The notes beneath the pieces are model-generated. The model saw only the letters and a program-made list of their open reading frames with translations. It made no database searches and was not told the DNA's origin. A DNA stretch of 64,000 nucleotides from Clostridium sp. NkU-1. GTDB lineage: Bacteria > Bacillota_A > Clostridia > Lachnospirales > Lachnospiraceae. Each line of letters begins with the position of its first letter. The first letter of the stretch is position 1. This document shows positions 23,001 through 33,335 of this stretch, one piece after another. The position numbers were made by a program, and so were the translations under genes. The stretch is from positions 33,442-97,441 of the forward strand of contig BBDR01000018.1 of assembly GCA_001312405.1 (NCBI GenBank), given 5' to 3'.

Positions 23001-26000
23001 AGGATTGAGAAAAAGGGTACTGTGGTAGAGGAGGCCTGGAAGGCATTTACAGATGCCATGAAGCGGATCCGGCTCCATGGGAGTGACAAAGGTAACGGCA
23101 ACAGACAGTACAGTAGAATTTGAGGTGGTATCTGGTAAGGCAATATTGACCGGAATCCCATATGGAACCTACACTCTGTCAGAAATCAGGGTGCCTGATG
23201 GATACGATATCACTAAGAAACAGGCTGATATGGAATTCCGCATCGAAACCAACGGGCAGCAGGCAGTGCTTGCGGGCCCTGAGGGCAACCTTATTAAGAA
23301 TACCAGAACCGAATACAGCTTAAGCATAAAAAAAGGCGGATAATGCAGGCAACGACAAGGTAGCCGGAATACAGTTTGCCATAACTGGTCCTGGGAAATA
23401 TGAAAGCAGTTCATGGATTCCGTTCAGCAAAGCCAGATTTAAGTTAAATGATCCGTCTGAAAAAGGATATGAAGTAAAACAGACCAATGAAGACGGCCTT
23501 ATCACCTGGAATCTGCCATATGGGGATTACAAAATAGAGGAATTTAATGCAGAGGGTTATAAATCTGTGAAGCCATTTTACGTAAGAATTGATGTGGCTG
23601 GAACCGTTTCTCTGTTAGATGGGGAAGAGCGGGGCGAGCTTACTTTAAACAGCTCAGAACAGAACCAGATCAACCTGATTGTTAAGAACGTGATTAAAAC
23701 CGGTTCTTAGCTTAGAAAAGATCGACGGGGAAACCAGAAAGGCCATCGGTGGAGTCCAGTTTGAGTTAAGCGGAACCTCAGTGATTGACGGGGCGTTTGC
23801 CTCTTACCAAAATCAGGTACTAGGTCTGGGAGTATCCCATGTATCAACCGGAAATGAGGACGGAAGGCTGTGGATCAGGTTCCAGGTAGATGGAACCGGA
23901 GATTCAAAGGCCGGTCTTCTGACGGAGATCCCATACGGCAGCTACACCTTAAAGGAGATCAAGGCGCCGGAAGGATATTTATTCAGCAGCGGAAGTGAAT
24001 GGACTAAGGATTTCACCATTGAAAGCGCCGAAGGCGTGAGTTTTACAGGAAACAATGGTATTGTCAATACGCCTCATGAGCTGAACATTGAAAAACGGGA
24101 TCAAATGACAGAAGAGATACTGCAGGGTGCAGTGTTTGTACTGATGACTGCAGACGGAAAGTATGTGGCCCTTGATGAAAACAACTCCTATACCGGATTA
24201 AAGGAAAGCCAGGAGGAAGGTTCCGGGTTTACGACCGGAAGCAATGGAAGAGTCACTGTAAAACGTCTCCCGGCAGGAAACTATGTTTTAAAGGAGATTG
24301 AAGCGCCTGCCAACTACGGTGTATCTTCCGATCAGGAGATTACTGTGCTCCAATCCGGCAATACGGAGACCATAATGGTATATGATGTGAGGAATAAGGC
24401 CAAAATACGTATTAACAAGGCTGCATCCCACAACCATGAGATGAGGCTTGACGGAGCAGTATTTGAGATTTACTCCGACAAGGACTTAACAGCACTTGCA
24501 GGCACCATGACAACTGGAAACGGCGGCATTGGGGAATCAGGAATGCTTCCTTTGGGAACCTATTATGTGAAGGAGCAGAAAGCCCCAGCCGGTTATGAAT
24601 TAAGTGACAGAGTATATGAAGTGACATTGGCCAGTGAAAGAGAGGCTTATACGGTTCAGGCAGACGAAAATGACTTCGTTACCAATGATTATGGAACCGG
24701 ATCTCTGGTATTTGATAAGGTTGACAGCTTAACAGGAGAAGCTCTTGCATCTGCCCGGTTCTCCCTGACCAGAAAGGAATCAAAGGTAGACGGAGCATTT
24801 GAACATTTTGCAGAAGACTTAAGAAATAAGAGCCAGAATGAGCTGGAGGCAATGGGAATCAGCAGCGTTGAGACAGAAGACGGCAAGATCCGCTTTACGG
24901 CGGTAAACGGCCATGTTGACATGAAGGGAGTCCCATATGGAACGTATACTCTTAAAGAAGAAAAAGCGCCAAAGGGGTATTTGAGCCTCAATGGAAGGGC
25001 TGAGTTTGATTTTGCCATTACTGAGGACCAAAGGGAAGCTGACCTTGGAAACGGCAATGCGGTAGTTAATGAGCGGACTCAGTTTGAGCTTCAGCTTAAG
25101 AAAGCGGATAATCTTGGAAACACCATAAGCAAAATCCAGTTTGAGATTTTAGGCCCGGGGCGGTATGAAGAAAATGGAGTCTTATCAATTTTTGGAGCGA
25201 ACCGGTTTAAGACTGACGCGGACTCTGATGCCGGATTGTTTATGACGGCTGAGGACGGGAGCATTCACCTGGGACTTAAACATGGTGATTACCAGATCAG
25301 GGAAATTTCTTCTGACCGGTATGATTCCATTGAACCGTTCTATATCAGGATCGACGAGGAAGGCAAAGTAAGTATCTTAAAGGATAACAGCAGCGCAGTG
25401 TCCGTTTCAAATGACGCTCTTGTGACCATTGCTGTGACCAATAAGATCAGCACCGGAAATCTGGAAATGGAAAAGGTAGACGGTGAAAATACCGGAAAGA
25501 GGCTTGAGGGAGCAGAATTTGTGCTGTCGAACCTTTCTACCCTGGTTCCTGGAGCCTGGGACAGCTACCGCCATCAGGCGGCGTCAGAAGGCGCTTCCTG
25601 GACATCTGATCAGGTGGTGGGAAATACCATTACCTTTGTGCTGAACGGAAAAGGGGTTATTACAAACCTGCCATATGGCACTTACCGCCTGACTGAGAAA
25701 AAAGCACCGGATGGATACCTGCTTGGAGCAACTCCATGGACAGTAGAGTTTACCATCAATGACGCCAATAAGGAGATTAAGTATACCACACCAGGGCTGT
25801 TTGAAAAAACCAATGGAGCGGTTGCCAATATGCCGTCAAAGATCACTGTAGTAAAAACCAATGCAGTTTTTGCGGATGTGAAGTTAAAAGGTGCCGAGTT
25901 TATCCTGAAAGCTTCTGATGGAAGATTTGTAAAGCTGGATCATGGATCCTTTGCCGGATATACGGACGACAAGGCGGCAGCAGGAAGGTTTGTAACCGAC

Positions 26001-26432
26001 AGTGACGGACAGTTTGTAGTAAAGAGACTGCCAAAGGACACCTACACATTCCTTGAGACAAAAGCTCCGGCCGGGTATCGTATCAACAACAATATACCGC
26101 CTGTGACATTAGATGGGGTCAACAGCTTTACGATTACGGTCCAGGATGAGAAAATCAGTGGCAGCGGAGGTTCATCGGGAGGACCTTCCGGAAGGGATAA
26201 TCCCGGAGGCCCTGGAGCTGCGGTAACAATCGTGCCGGACCCAATCCCGCTTGCAAACCTGCCGGGAGATGGATCTGTGGATCTGCTGATTGTTGATGAC
26301 GGAAACGTACCCCTTGCCAATCTGCCTAAGACAGGTGACAGGCAAAATGCCGCTGGTAAGATGATAGTAGCCCTGTCCGGCTTTATGTTAGCTCTTTATG
26401 CGGCACTTAGCAAAAAGAAGAAGGAAAATTAA
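11047..26432 (+). CDS. Giant LPXTG-anchored adhesin with many SpaA/Cna-B-like modules (15 frame breaks)
   Basis: One 15.4-kb gene; removing ten extra and restoring five missing bases gives exactly 5,127 codons including stop. Start: AAGGAGG then ATG, with a secretion signal ending near TTAYAS (residue 38). Residues about 200-310 are a Ser/Gly and Glu/Thr-rich linker with SGSSGSSGSSG. The rest is a string of beta-sandwich modules, about 22 with a recognisable E-box such as YTLKEIKAPEGY, which in SpaA/Cna-B domains supplies the Glu for internal Lys-Asn isopeptide bonds. One SdrD-B-like segment (SGRIWIDDNNNGIQDE) is near 21.95 kb. The end is LPKTGD, a hydrophobic helix and KKKKEN, so a sortase should anchor it to the wall. 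No sortase gene is in the window. Breaks: 11476, 11993, 13712, 13793, 14195, 14415, 15793, 18430, 18508, 20658, 20692, 22590, 23060, 23335, 23709 (approximate). Likely role: surface stalk or host/glycan adhesion; ligand unknown. Confidence 0.88.
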
Positions 26433-26454
26433 TAAAATAAAGGAAATCTGTTTA

Positions 26455-27923
<1,469 letters not shown>

Positions 27924-27931
27924 GATAATAA

Positions 27932-27973
27932 GGGGCCTGTACCTCCAAAAAAGGGAACTGGCCCCAATTTTTA
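27932..27973 (+). terminator. Rho-independent terminator after gdhA
   Basis: GGGGCC (27932-27937) pairs with GGCCCC (27960-27965), with partial inner pairing, and is followed by AATTTTT. It starts eight bases after the gdhA stop. Confidence 0.82.
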
Positions 27974-28106
27974 AAATACGAAAATTATGCTGGCATTATC
28001 ATCATTTATAGTATATAATAAACGATAAGGCTTGAGGCGGAGTATTCTTCGCCTTATTGTTTTCCAGAAAGTTATTTTAGAAAGACAGAAAGCAGGTGAT
28101 GATCCT

Positions 28107-28996
28107 ATGCATAAATTCTTAAGAACCATTGGTTTCAGCCTTTATCAAAAAGACAGGGAAATAAAAAAAGTTATTGGATAAGCTCTGTGAAGATTTGACC
28201 GGCCTGAAACGGATTCAGATTGATGAGGAATCCAATCTCTGTGAGCTTCGCAGGGAAGTGGCTCCGGGTATGGGGATTGCTATCTTTGGAGAAATGGACC
28301 GGGAAGGGGAGTTTCATAGAAGCTACTATTATCCATATTTGAAAAGCAATGATATGACATCAGAAGTAGCCTGTTCCATCCAGCGCCATACGGAGCGGGA
28401 AACTTACGCCGGCCTTTTGGATGAATATAAGGTAGGGATTTCTCTTATATTCTATATAGACAATTCCTTTGATTGCAGGGAACGGATCATTGATCATCAT
28501 CCGCTTGAAACCAGAGATGTCTATCTTAGCGGCCTTGCAGTAAGCGGAAAAGTCCTTCTTCCTATTCAGAAAACAGAAATACAAAGGGAAAAGGCCAGAG
28601 TGGCGGCAAAAGACCGTAATACGCTTTTAGAGGCGGCAAAAAACGGCGATGAAGACGCGATGGAGACCCTTACCATTGAAGATATAGATTTATATTCCCA
28701 GGCTTCCAGAAGGGTAATGAAAGAGGATCTGTATTCCATTATTGATTCCTGCTTTATGCCCTGTGGTGTAGAATGTGACCAGTACTCCATTATAGGAGAA
28801 ATCGTAAAGATAGATGAGAAGAAAAATCAGATCACCAAAGAAGAGGTTTATGATTTTACTTTAGAGTGCAGTGACCTTGTTTTCCACGTGGGGATTGCTA
28901 AAAAAAGATCTGGTGGGAACTCCGGAAATCGGGCGCAGGTTTAAGGGACAAATATGGATGCAGGGAACCGTGAATTTTTCTGAGCCGGTGGAATAA
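28107..28996 (+). CDS. DUF3881 family protein (two frame breaks)
   Basis: Corrected length 295 residues. The ATG at 28107 gives MHKFLRTIGFSLYQK, which matches the usual start of DUF3881 proteins from Lachnospiraceae. Extra A residues near 28165 and 28905 break the frame; without them the protein continues through a charged middle and ends in QIWMQGTVNFSEPVE. No signal peptide or membrane helix is visible, so it is probably cytosolic. I see no catalytic motif. It is upstream of the tRNA-Arg gene. Function is unknown; the family is essentially restricted to clostridia, which supports the organism call. Confidence 0.78.
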
Positions 28997-29109
28997 GTAT
29001 AAAATTGTCTTGACGAAACGTCGGAATATGAATATAATAGTAGACGGACCGTAAAGGAAAGCAGAAGAGAAAAACGATTCTGCCTGTTTCTTTGCAGTTT
29101 CATATAGGA

Positions 29110-29183
29110 GTTTCTGTAGCTCAGCAGGATAGAGCGTCCGCCTCCTAAGCGGAAGGCCAGCGGTTCGAATCCGCTCAGGAACA
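29110..29183 (+). tRNA. tRNA-Arg (anticodon CCU)
   Basis: A 74-base cloverleaf: acceptor GTTTCTG pairs with CAGGAAC (29176-29182) with one G-T pair, discriminator A at 29183, D arm with AGCTCAG, anticodon stem TCCGC/GCGGA around CTCCTAA giving CCT, and the T arm with GGTTCGAATCC. CCA is not encoded. It reads the rare arginine codon AGG and sits at the edge of an accessory island. Confidence 0.95.
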
Positions 29184-29194
29184 TCAAATGAACA

Positions 29195-29285
29195 GGGTAC
29201 GAAGTATTGAACAGTTTTATTAGATTGTCCAATATTTCGTACCTTTTTCTATGCCCAAAAGCCTGTGTTTATAAGTATTTACACA
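29195..29285 (+). repeat. Island-flanking direct repeat, left copy
   Basis: About 60 bases with only two or three differences from 33242-33300 in the same orientation, including the hairpin terminator; weaker similarity continues for some 30 bases. It directly follows tRNA-Arg. The pair brackets about 4 kb of accessory DNA and could mark a past integration or a duplicated tRNA 3' region. Confidence 0.75.
29196..29245 (+). terminator. Hairpin terminator after tRNA-Arg, left copy of a flanking repeat
   Basis: GGTACGAA (29196-29203) and the following TATTG pair with CAATA and TTCGTACC (29229-29242), followed by T5. It probably terminates the tRNA transcript. An almost identical sequence occurs at 33242-33300. 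Confidence 0.85.
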
Positions 29286-29373
29286 TTTGATATGAAATCA
29301 GGCTTGAAGATTGTGTTTGATAGAAAACCTTGAATTTATAATAGAAAAGCCAAAATCAATGACTTTTGAACAT

Positions 29374-30182
29374 CATTGTCTAAATTATATGGCACTGGTT
29401 TTCTTCTCTTCATACAGCAGCTCAAACTTATCCGGTGTTTTATAATTTAATGTACTGTGTGGTCTTTCTGAATTGTAGAAACGAATGTAGTTATCGACAC
29501 TTTCACAGAATTGCCGCTCTAACTTATAGATAGTGCGATAGAGCCCTTCCTTTTTCATAGACGCGAAAAATGCTTCTGCAACTGCATTGTCGTAAGGGCT
29601 TCCAGACTTGGAGAACGATTGGACAACCTTGTTCACGCGCAATAACTTTCGTAAGGCATTTGAGGTGTATTGTGCTCCCCTGTCACTGTGGAAAGTTAGC
29701 TGCTGCGGGTTACTCCTTTCCTTGAATGCACGCTTAAAGGTGGAGGTTATTAGGTATGTACTGTTCTTCGGGGATATCCCATATGCAACGATTTTGCGTG
29801 AGAACAAGTCTAAGATCATACAAACATACTGATATTTATCATTGATCTTGAAGCAGGTGACATCGCTGACCCAGAAACGGTTTGGTTCCGAAACTTGAAA
29901 TTGTCGTTGCAGATGGTTTTGCTTTTTGGCAAACCGAAGGTGTTTTTTGTACTCCTTCTTAGAGTTAATAACAATGCTTTCTATTCCCATCTCTCGCATT
30001 AGCTCAGCAACATATTTGGGAGTAGTCTTAATACCCCGCTCTGCAGGCAGATATCGGATGCTGATTCACCATTATAATAAAGAGCAACCAATTCTTGCTT
30101 TTGTTCATCAGAAAATCTCATGTATATTTCCTCCATAAACTTTGATTATATTCTTAGGTTAATCAAAAGTTTAGAGACAATG
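29374..30182 (-). mobile_element. Internally deleted IS3-family (IS150-like) element
   Basis: The ends carry an imperfect inverted repeat: CATTGTCTAAA at 29374-29384 and TTTAGAGACAATG at 30170-30182 (its complement CATTGTCTCTAAA). Inside is a transposase gene missing its middle. At about 0.8 kb it is well short of a typical 1.2-1.5 kb IS3-family element. No clear target-site duplication was found at the ends. Confidence 0.75.
29385..30121 (-). pseudogene. IS3-family transposase remnant (orfA start fused out of frame to orfB C-terminal half)
   Basis: The 5' part (30121 downwards) reads MRFSDEQKQELVALYYNGE, the helix-turn-helix start of an OrfA. It then runs, out of frame, into OrfB sequence RGIKTTPKYVAELMREMG and a full integrase catalytic core: WVSDVTCF with the first Asp, HSDRGAQYTS with the second, and AVAEAFFASMKKE with the Glu 35 residues later, the DDE spacing of the IS3 family. 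The end of OrfA and the start of OrfB are absent. The element cannot make its own complete transposase; the deletion looks real, not a single-base error. Confidence 0.82.
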
Positions 30183-30390
30183 GTGAAATTTCTCAAGAGT
30201 ATTGATAATATTATTGTGCTTTGTGGCGATATTTGGTATAATTAGTCAACGGTAGGCGCAATATCTGTCCACGCAATATAAGAATGATAATAGTTGACCG
30301 TGTAGGAGTTACTCTGTGCGGTTTTCTTGTTATAGCAATAATACGTAGCTCGGCAATCCAGAACCAGAATTTGTAGAGTTGGAGAAAAGT
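30183..30390. other. Gap between the IS remnant and the ATPase stub
   Basis: About 200 bases of AT-rich DNA with no recognisable gene, hairpin or repeat that I can support. Confidence 0.5.
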
Positions 30391-30587
30391 ATGTATGAAA
30401 GTTTTACAAACTAAAGCTTAGAGGTGCAGCTTTTACTGAGGAAACTATACTGCCGTTGTTTTCGGATTCAAAAGAACGGATTTCGTTGATTTACGGTAAA
30501 AATGGAACAGGTAAAAGTACCATATCAAAAGCTGTTTTAAAGGTATCTGGTAAAGAGCTTATAGATTATAATGGTAAATGGTATTGA
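30391..30587 (+). pseudogene. 5' stub of an AAA-type ATPase gene
   Basis: ATG at 30391 follows GGAG. With one missing T restored in the T run near 30403, it reads MYESFYKLKLRGAAFTE and then ISLIYGKNGTGKSTISKAVL, a clear Walker A P-loop at about residues 38-46, and stops at residue 66. This resembles the N-terminus of AAA_13/RloC-like or other SMC-like defence ATPases, in which hundreds of residues should follow; none do. So it is a truncated remnant in the island. The exact family cannot be told from this much sequence. Confidence 0.6.
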
Positions 30588-30800
30588 TAGGTATAGGTAG
30601 ATAGCATTGACTTATTGTATTCGTAAAACTGAACAAGATTTTATTCAATATTCGCATGGAGAATAAAAAAAGTTAATAATTATTACTGGTAACGTAAAGA
30701 TCATCTCAAATTGTCATTATGTTTAAAATAAGCATATTATTTTAATTAATTGAGAGATATTTTACTTAAATTTAAAAAAAATTTTCCCACGGTGTTTACA

Positions 30801-30839
30801 AAAAGACACAGCTTCCGCCAAGGGGGATATGTGTCTTTT
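30801..30839 (+). terminator. Cassette hairpin A
   Basis: AAAAGACACA (30801-30810) pairs exactly with TGTGTCTTTT (30830-30839). The loop contains GCTTCCGCCAAGGGGG. A related hairpin with the same loop theme follows the next gene at 31526. Confidence 0.75.
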
Positions 30840-30855
30840 GTTATATGGTAAAGAG

Positions 30856-30906
30856 TGGTATTATAGATTCAAAGATTATTACATCACACAGACAAACAGG
30901 GATTTA
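30856..30906 (+). repeat. Cassette leader repeat, copy 1
   Basis: A 51-base stretch upstream of the acetyltransferase gene that aligns without gaps to 32250-32300 (about 43 of 51 identical), upstream of the YCII gene. Both include GATTCAAAGAT and CATCAC-CAGACAAA. It ends 18-20 bases before each start codon, so it forms the 5' leader of both genes. Confidence 0.75.
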
Positions 30907-30924
30907 TACAGTGGAAGGAAAACG

Positions 30925-31447
30925 ATGAGGATTGAAAAAGGATGTCTAAATGATATAGATGGATTGGAATGTTTATACAATGATTTAAATGATTATCTTG
31001 AAACACATATCAATTTTCCAGGTTGGAAAAAGGGGATATATCCTGTTAAAGAAACTGCTCTGAAAGGTATTGAAGAAGGTAATTTATTTGTGATTAAAAA
31101 TGACAAATATATTCTAGGCAGCGTAATTCTAAGACACGAGCCAGAGTTGGCTTATTATAGGGCTAATTGGAAAATAGAGTTAGATTATAAAGATATTTTT
31201 GTTGTATATACATTTGCTGTTCACCCTCTTTATTTAAAGCAGGGAATAGGAAAAGCAATGATGGATTTTGTTATTCAATACAGCAAAGACAAGAATATAA
31301 AAGCGGTTCGTTTAGATGTGTATGAAAAAAACACACCAGCAATTTGCCTCTACAAAAAAATATGGTTTTCAATATATTGATACTGTAGATTTAGGCTATA
31401 GTGAATATGGCTTGGATAAATTTGAACTTTATCAAAAGCTTTTATAA
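30925..31447 (+). CDS. GNAT family N-acetyltransferase (one frame break)
   Basis: Corrected length 173 residues. ATG at 30925 follows GGAAGGAA. The acetyl-CoA binding loop is visible as VHPLYLKQGIGKAMMDF, the usual Q/RxxGxG/A motif after a beta strand (VVYTFAV), and the C-terminal strand is YEKNTPAICLYKKYGFQYI once the extra A near 31362 is removed. The protein then ends KFELYQKLL. The substrate could be a small amine or a protein N-terminus; nothing here decides that. It lies between two related hairpins and has the repeated leader, so it looks like a mobile cassette gene. Confidence 0.85.
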
Positions 31448-31525
31448 CTACCAATTTATCAGGTTAATTAGCTGGAATCTTATCGGTTCAAAGCTAAAAA
31501 TCTTTTTTTCCACTATTATTCCATG

Positions 31526-31567
31526 AAAGACATAGCTTTCCGCCAAGAGGAAGTTATGTCTTTTTTG
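31526..31567 (+). terminator. Cassette hairpin B
   Basis: AAAGACATA (31526-31534) pairs with TATGTCTTT (31555-31563), followed by further T. The inner part CTTTCC/GGAAG also pairs, and the loop GCCAAGA matches hairpin A. It would end the acetyltransferase transcript. Confidence 0.8.
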
Positions 31568-31706
31568 GCTTTATAGGAAATTCCACAAATAGTCAAAAAT
31601 AGTTTATAATAGTATTGAAATAAAAAAATAGCATAGCAAAAGAGTGAAGGAGGGCTTCGCCATGACGTTGCTTATGAGGTTTTTTTGTTTTGTTGGTTTG
31701 ACTGCA
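31568..31706 (+). other. Possible promoter and ribosome site of a lost cassette gene
   Basis: A -10-like TTATAAT lies near 31600 with TTCCAC about 17 bases before it, and at 31648-31664 there is GAAGGAGGGCTTCGCC followed by ATG. The frame from that ATG (MTLLMRFFCFVGL) runs into the antisense of the IS91 fragment and soon stops. This looks like the front of a cassette gene cut by the insertion. Confidence 0.4.
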
Positions 31707-32230
31707 CTATTTGACTATAAAGGAAGAATTATAGATATGGATATATCCATATCCCATGACCTTTCGATATCGTTCAAATAGTGCAGTTTTTTTGTGGTAA
31801 ACTTCTAAAATCAACATAGAAGAGCCACATTTCTGGCAGCGAAGTGGGTCATATCCAAAAGTTAAAAGGATAGAATTACGCCAGTCTAAATATCGCAAGA
31901 GAAACTTTCTCTTGTTTGTGGTGTTGTGTTTGGCATAAATACCATAATAGCGAAGCATTTTAAAATGCTTCTCCGGGATATGAATGATGAGCCGTTTGAT
32001 AAAATCTAAGGCTGGTATATGCTCAGTGATGGTTTTGTTATCTTCATGCCGTGTGTAATGAAAAGTAACGAAATCACCATCATAGTCATCAATTCGGGAA
32101 CTGGCAATGACGGGCCGCCCAAGGTAACGATTGTTTTATTTAATTGATCAAGGGTGAATTCCCCAAATAGCTTGCCCAGAACAAAGTGCCAGACGGTAAA
32201 AAAACACTCGTTTGACGTGTTAAGAAGCGC
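31707..32230 (-). pseudogene. IS91-family (Y2) transposase fragment
   Basis: Reading the minus strand, with one frame break near 32130, gives VWHFVLGKLFGEFTLDQL, then YLGRPVIASSRIDDYD, FKMLRYYGIYAKH and finally a cysteine pair region YDPLRCQKCGSSM. These segments and their order are typical of the C-terminal half of IS91-family rolling-circle transposases. The N-terminal zinc finger and most of the catalytic region with the tyrosines are missing, so it is a dead fragment. It lies between the GNAT and YCII cassettes. Confidence 0.72.
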
Positions 32231-32249
32231 TTTATTCTACATAAAGATT

Positions 32250-32300
32250 TGATATTATGGATTCAAAGATGATTGCATCACGCAGACAAATAGAAATTTA
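32250..32300 (+). repeat. Cassette leader repeat, copy 2
   Basis: Second copy of the 51-base leader (see 30856-30906), ending 20 bases before the YCII start codon. Confidence 0.75.
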
Positions 32301-32320
32301 ACATTTAGGAGGAAGAAAGA

Positions 32321-32609
32321 ATGTTTATTGCAAATTTAACTTATGTGAAACCGTTGACGGAGGTAGAAAAATATCTTGAAGAGCATATTGCCTTTCTAAA
32401 TAAGCATTATGAAGCAGGAAAATTTATCTGCTCCGGTAGAAAAAAATCCACGTACAGGTGGTGTTATTATATTTAATGCAAAAGATGAAACTGAAATGAA
32501 AGAAATAATTTCAGAAGACCCATTTAATATAAATGGAATAGCTGACTATGAAATTATAGAATTCTATCCAACCAAATATGACGTTGCTTTTAAGAGTTTT
32601 ACGGAATAA
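32321..32609 (+). CDS. YCII/YciI-like small protein (one frame break)
   Basis: Corrected length 95 residues, normal for the YCII family of dimeric ferredoxin-fold proteins. ATG at 32321 follows AGGAGGAAG. The protein reads MFIANLTYVKPLTEVEKYL, then HIAFLNKHYEAGKF, and after the extra A near 32447 is removed, SGRKNPRTGGVIIFNA and DPFNINGIADYEIIEFYP. The His in the EHIAFL segment and the SGP/SGR-type turn are family features. Its reaction is not known. It has the same leader as the GNAT gene and a hairpin terminator after it. Confidence 0.8.
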
Positions 32610-32677
32610 CAAACTCCAATTTTTCACTAACCCAGCCTGTATAATTTGCCTAACAGTAAATTTTTTATCTCACAACT

Positions 32678-32721
32678 ACAAAAGACATATTTTTTTGAGA
32701 ATGGAAAAATATGTCTTTTTT
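32678..32721 (+). terminator. Cassette hairpin C
   Basis: AAAGACATATTTTT (from 32680) pairs with AAAAATATGTCTTT, followed by T residues. It shares the AAAGACATA stem base with hairpins A and B and ends the YCII transcript. Confidence 0.8.
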
Positions 32722-32827
32722 TGTATAAAAAAGTATGATAGTATAAAAAAGGCAAAAAATAGACAGAAATATGTCGTACTTTTGACTATTGATTATTTAT
32801 ATAACGAGACTGTAGGAGGTCACCCGG

Positions 32828-33140
32828 ATGAAAATAATAGGCGCTAATGACTTGTCAGAATATGAGATAAATAACGAATTGAGAAATGGCGGTAAATTGG
32901 TTATATATCAATTTTGCATATCCATTTTAGTTATGACATTTAAACGCGGTTCCGATATTTATCTCATAAGGGCTGGAGAAAGTGCGTTTGTAAAAGGTCT
33001 GGGATATACTTTACTTTCCCTCATATTGATGGTGGGGACTCCCATGGGGGCCAATATATACCATTGGTTCAATAATAACTAATTGTAAGGGTGGAAAAGA
33101 TGTGACGCAGGAAATAATATCTTCATGTTGTGAAGAGTAA
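32828..33140 (+). CDS. Small hydrophobic conserved-type protein of unknown function (one frame break)
   Basis: ATG at 32828 follows TAGGAGGTCACCC. The first 60 residues are MKIIGANDLSEYEINNEL, a hydrophobic segment (VIYQFCISILVM), and a second (KGLGYTLLSLIL). Removing one base near 33033 lets the frame continue as WWGLPWGPIYTIGSIITN and then GGKDVTQEIISS, ending at 33140 with 103 residues. The WWGxPWGPIYT segment next to a membrane helix recurs in small bacterial membrane proteins I cannot name. Two membrane helices seem likely. It is the last gene of the island before the right flanking repeat. Confidence 0.6.
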
Positions 33141-33241
33141 ATGTACATAATAGGAGCATGATAAACTCCAATTTTCCGGTCAAGCGATAGATGGCACTTG
33201 CAGCCATGGAAAATCTTTTTTCATTATTATTTCAATGAAGC

Positions 33242-33335
33242 AGGTACGAAGTATGGAACAGTTTTATTAGACTGTCCAATATTTCGTACCTTTTTCTATG
33301 TCTCAAACCCTGTATTTATGGGAATTTGCATACTT
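33242..33335 (+). repeat. Island-flanking direct repeat, right copy
   Basis: Starts GGTACGAAGTATGGAACAG and matches the hairpin terminator behind tRNA-Arg at 29195-29285 in the same orientation. The hairpin and T5 are preserved, but there is no tRNA in front of this copy. Confidence 0.75.

Noticed and set aside
11554..25057. Long minus-strand open frames across the adhesin region
   Set aside because: They mirror the coding strand, lack ribosome sites and consist of low-complexity or Cys/Phe-rich sequence typical of antisense reading.
22940..26150. CRISPR or satellite repeats in the adhesin region
   Set aside because: The repetition is at protein-module level with strongly diverged DNA and has no spacer structure.
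11047..26432. Several separate adhesin genes in tandem
   Set aside because: The open frames join without gaps once single-base changes in runs are made. Only the first has a signal peptide and only the last a sortase signal, and internal pieces lack ribosome sites.
30801..32721. Classical integron cassettes with attC sites
   Set aside because: The hairpins are simple terminators with T-runs; no R'/R'' core sites (GTTRRRY) or integrase were seen.
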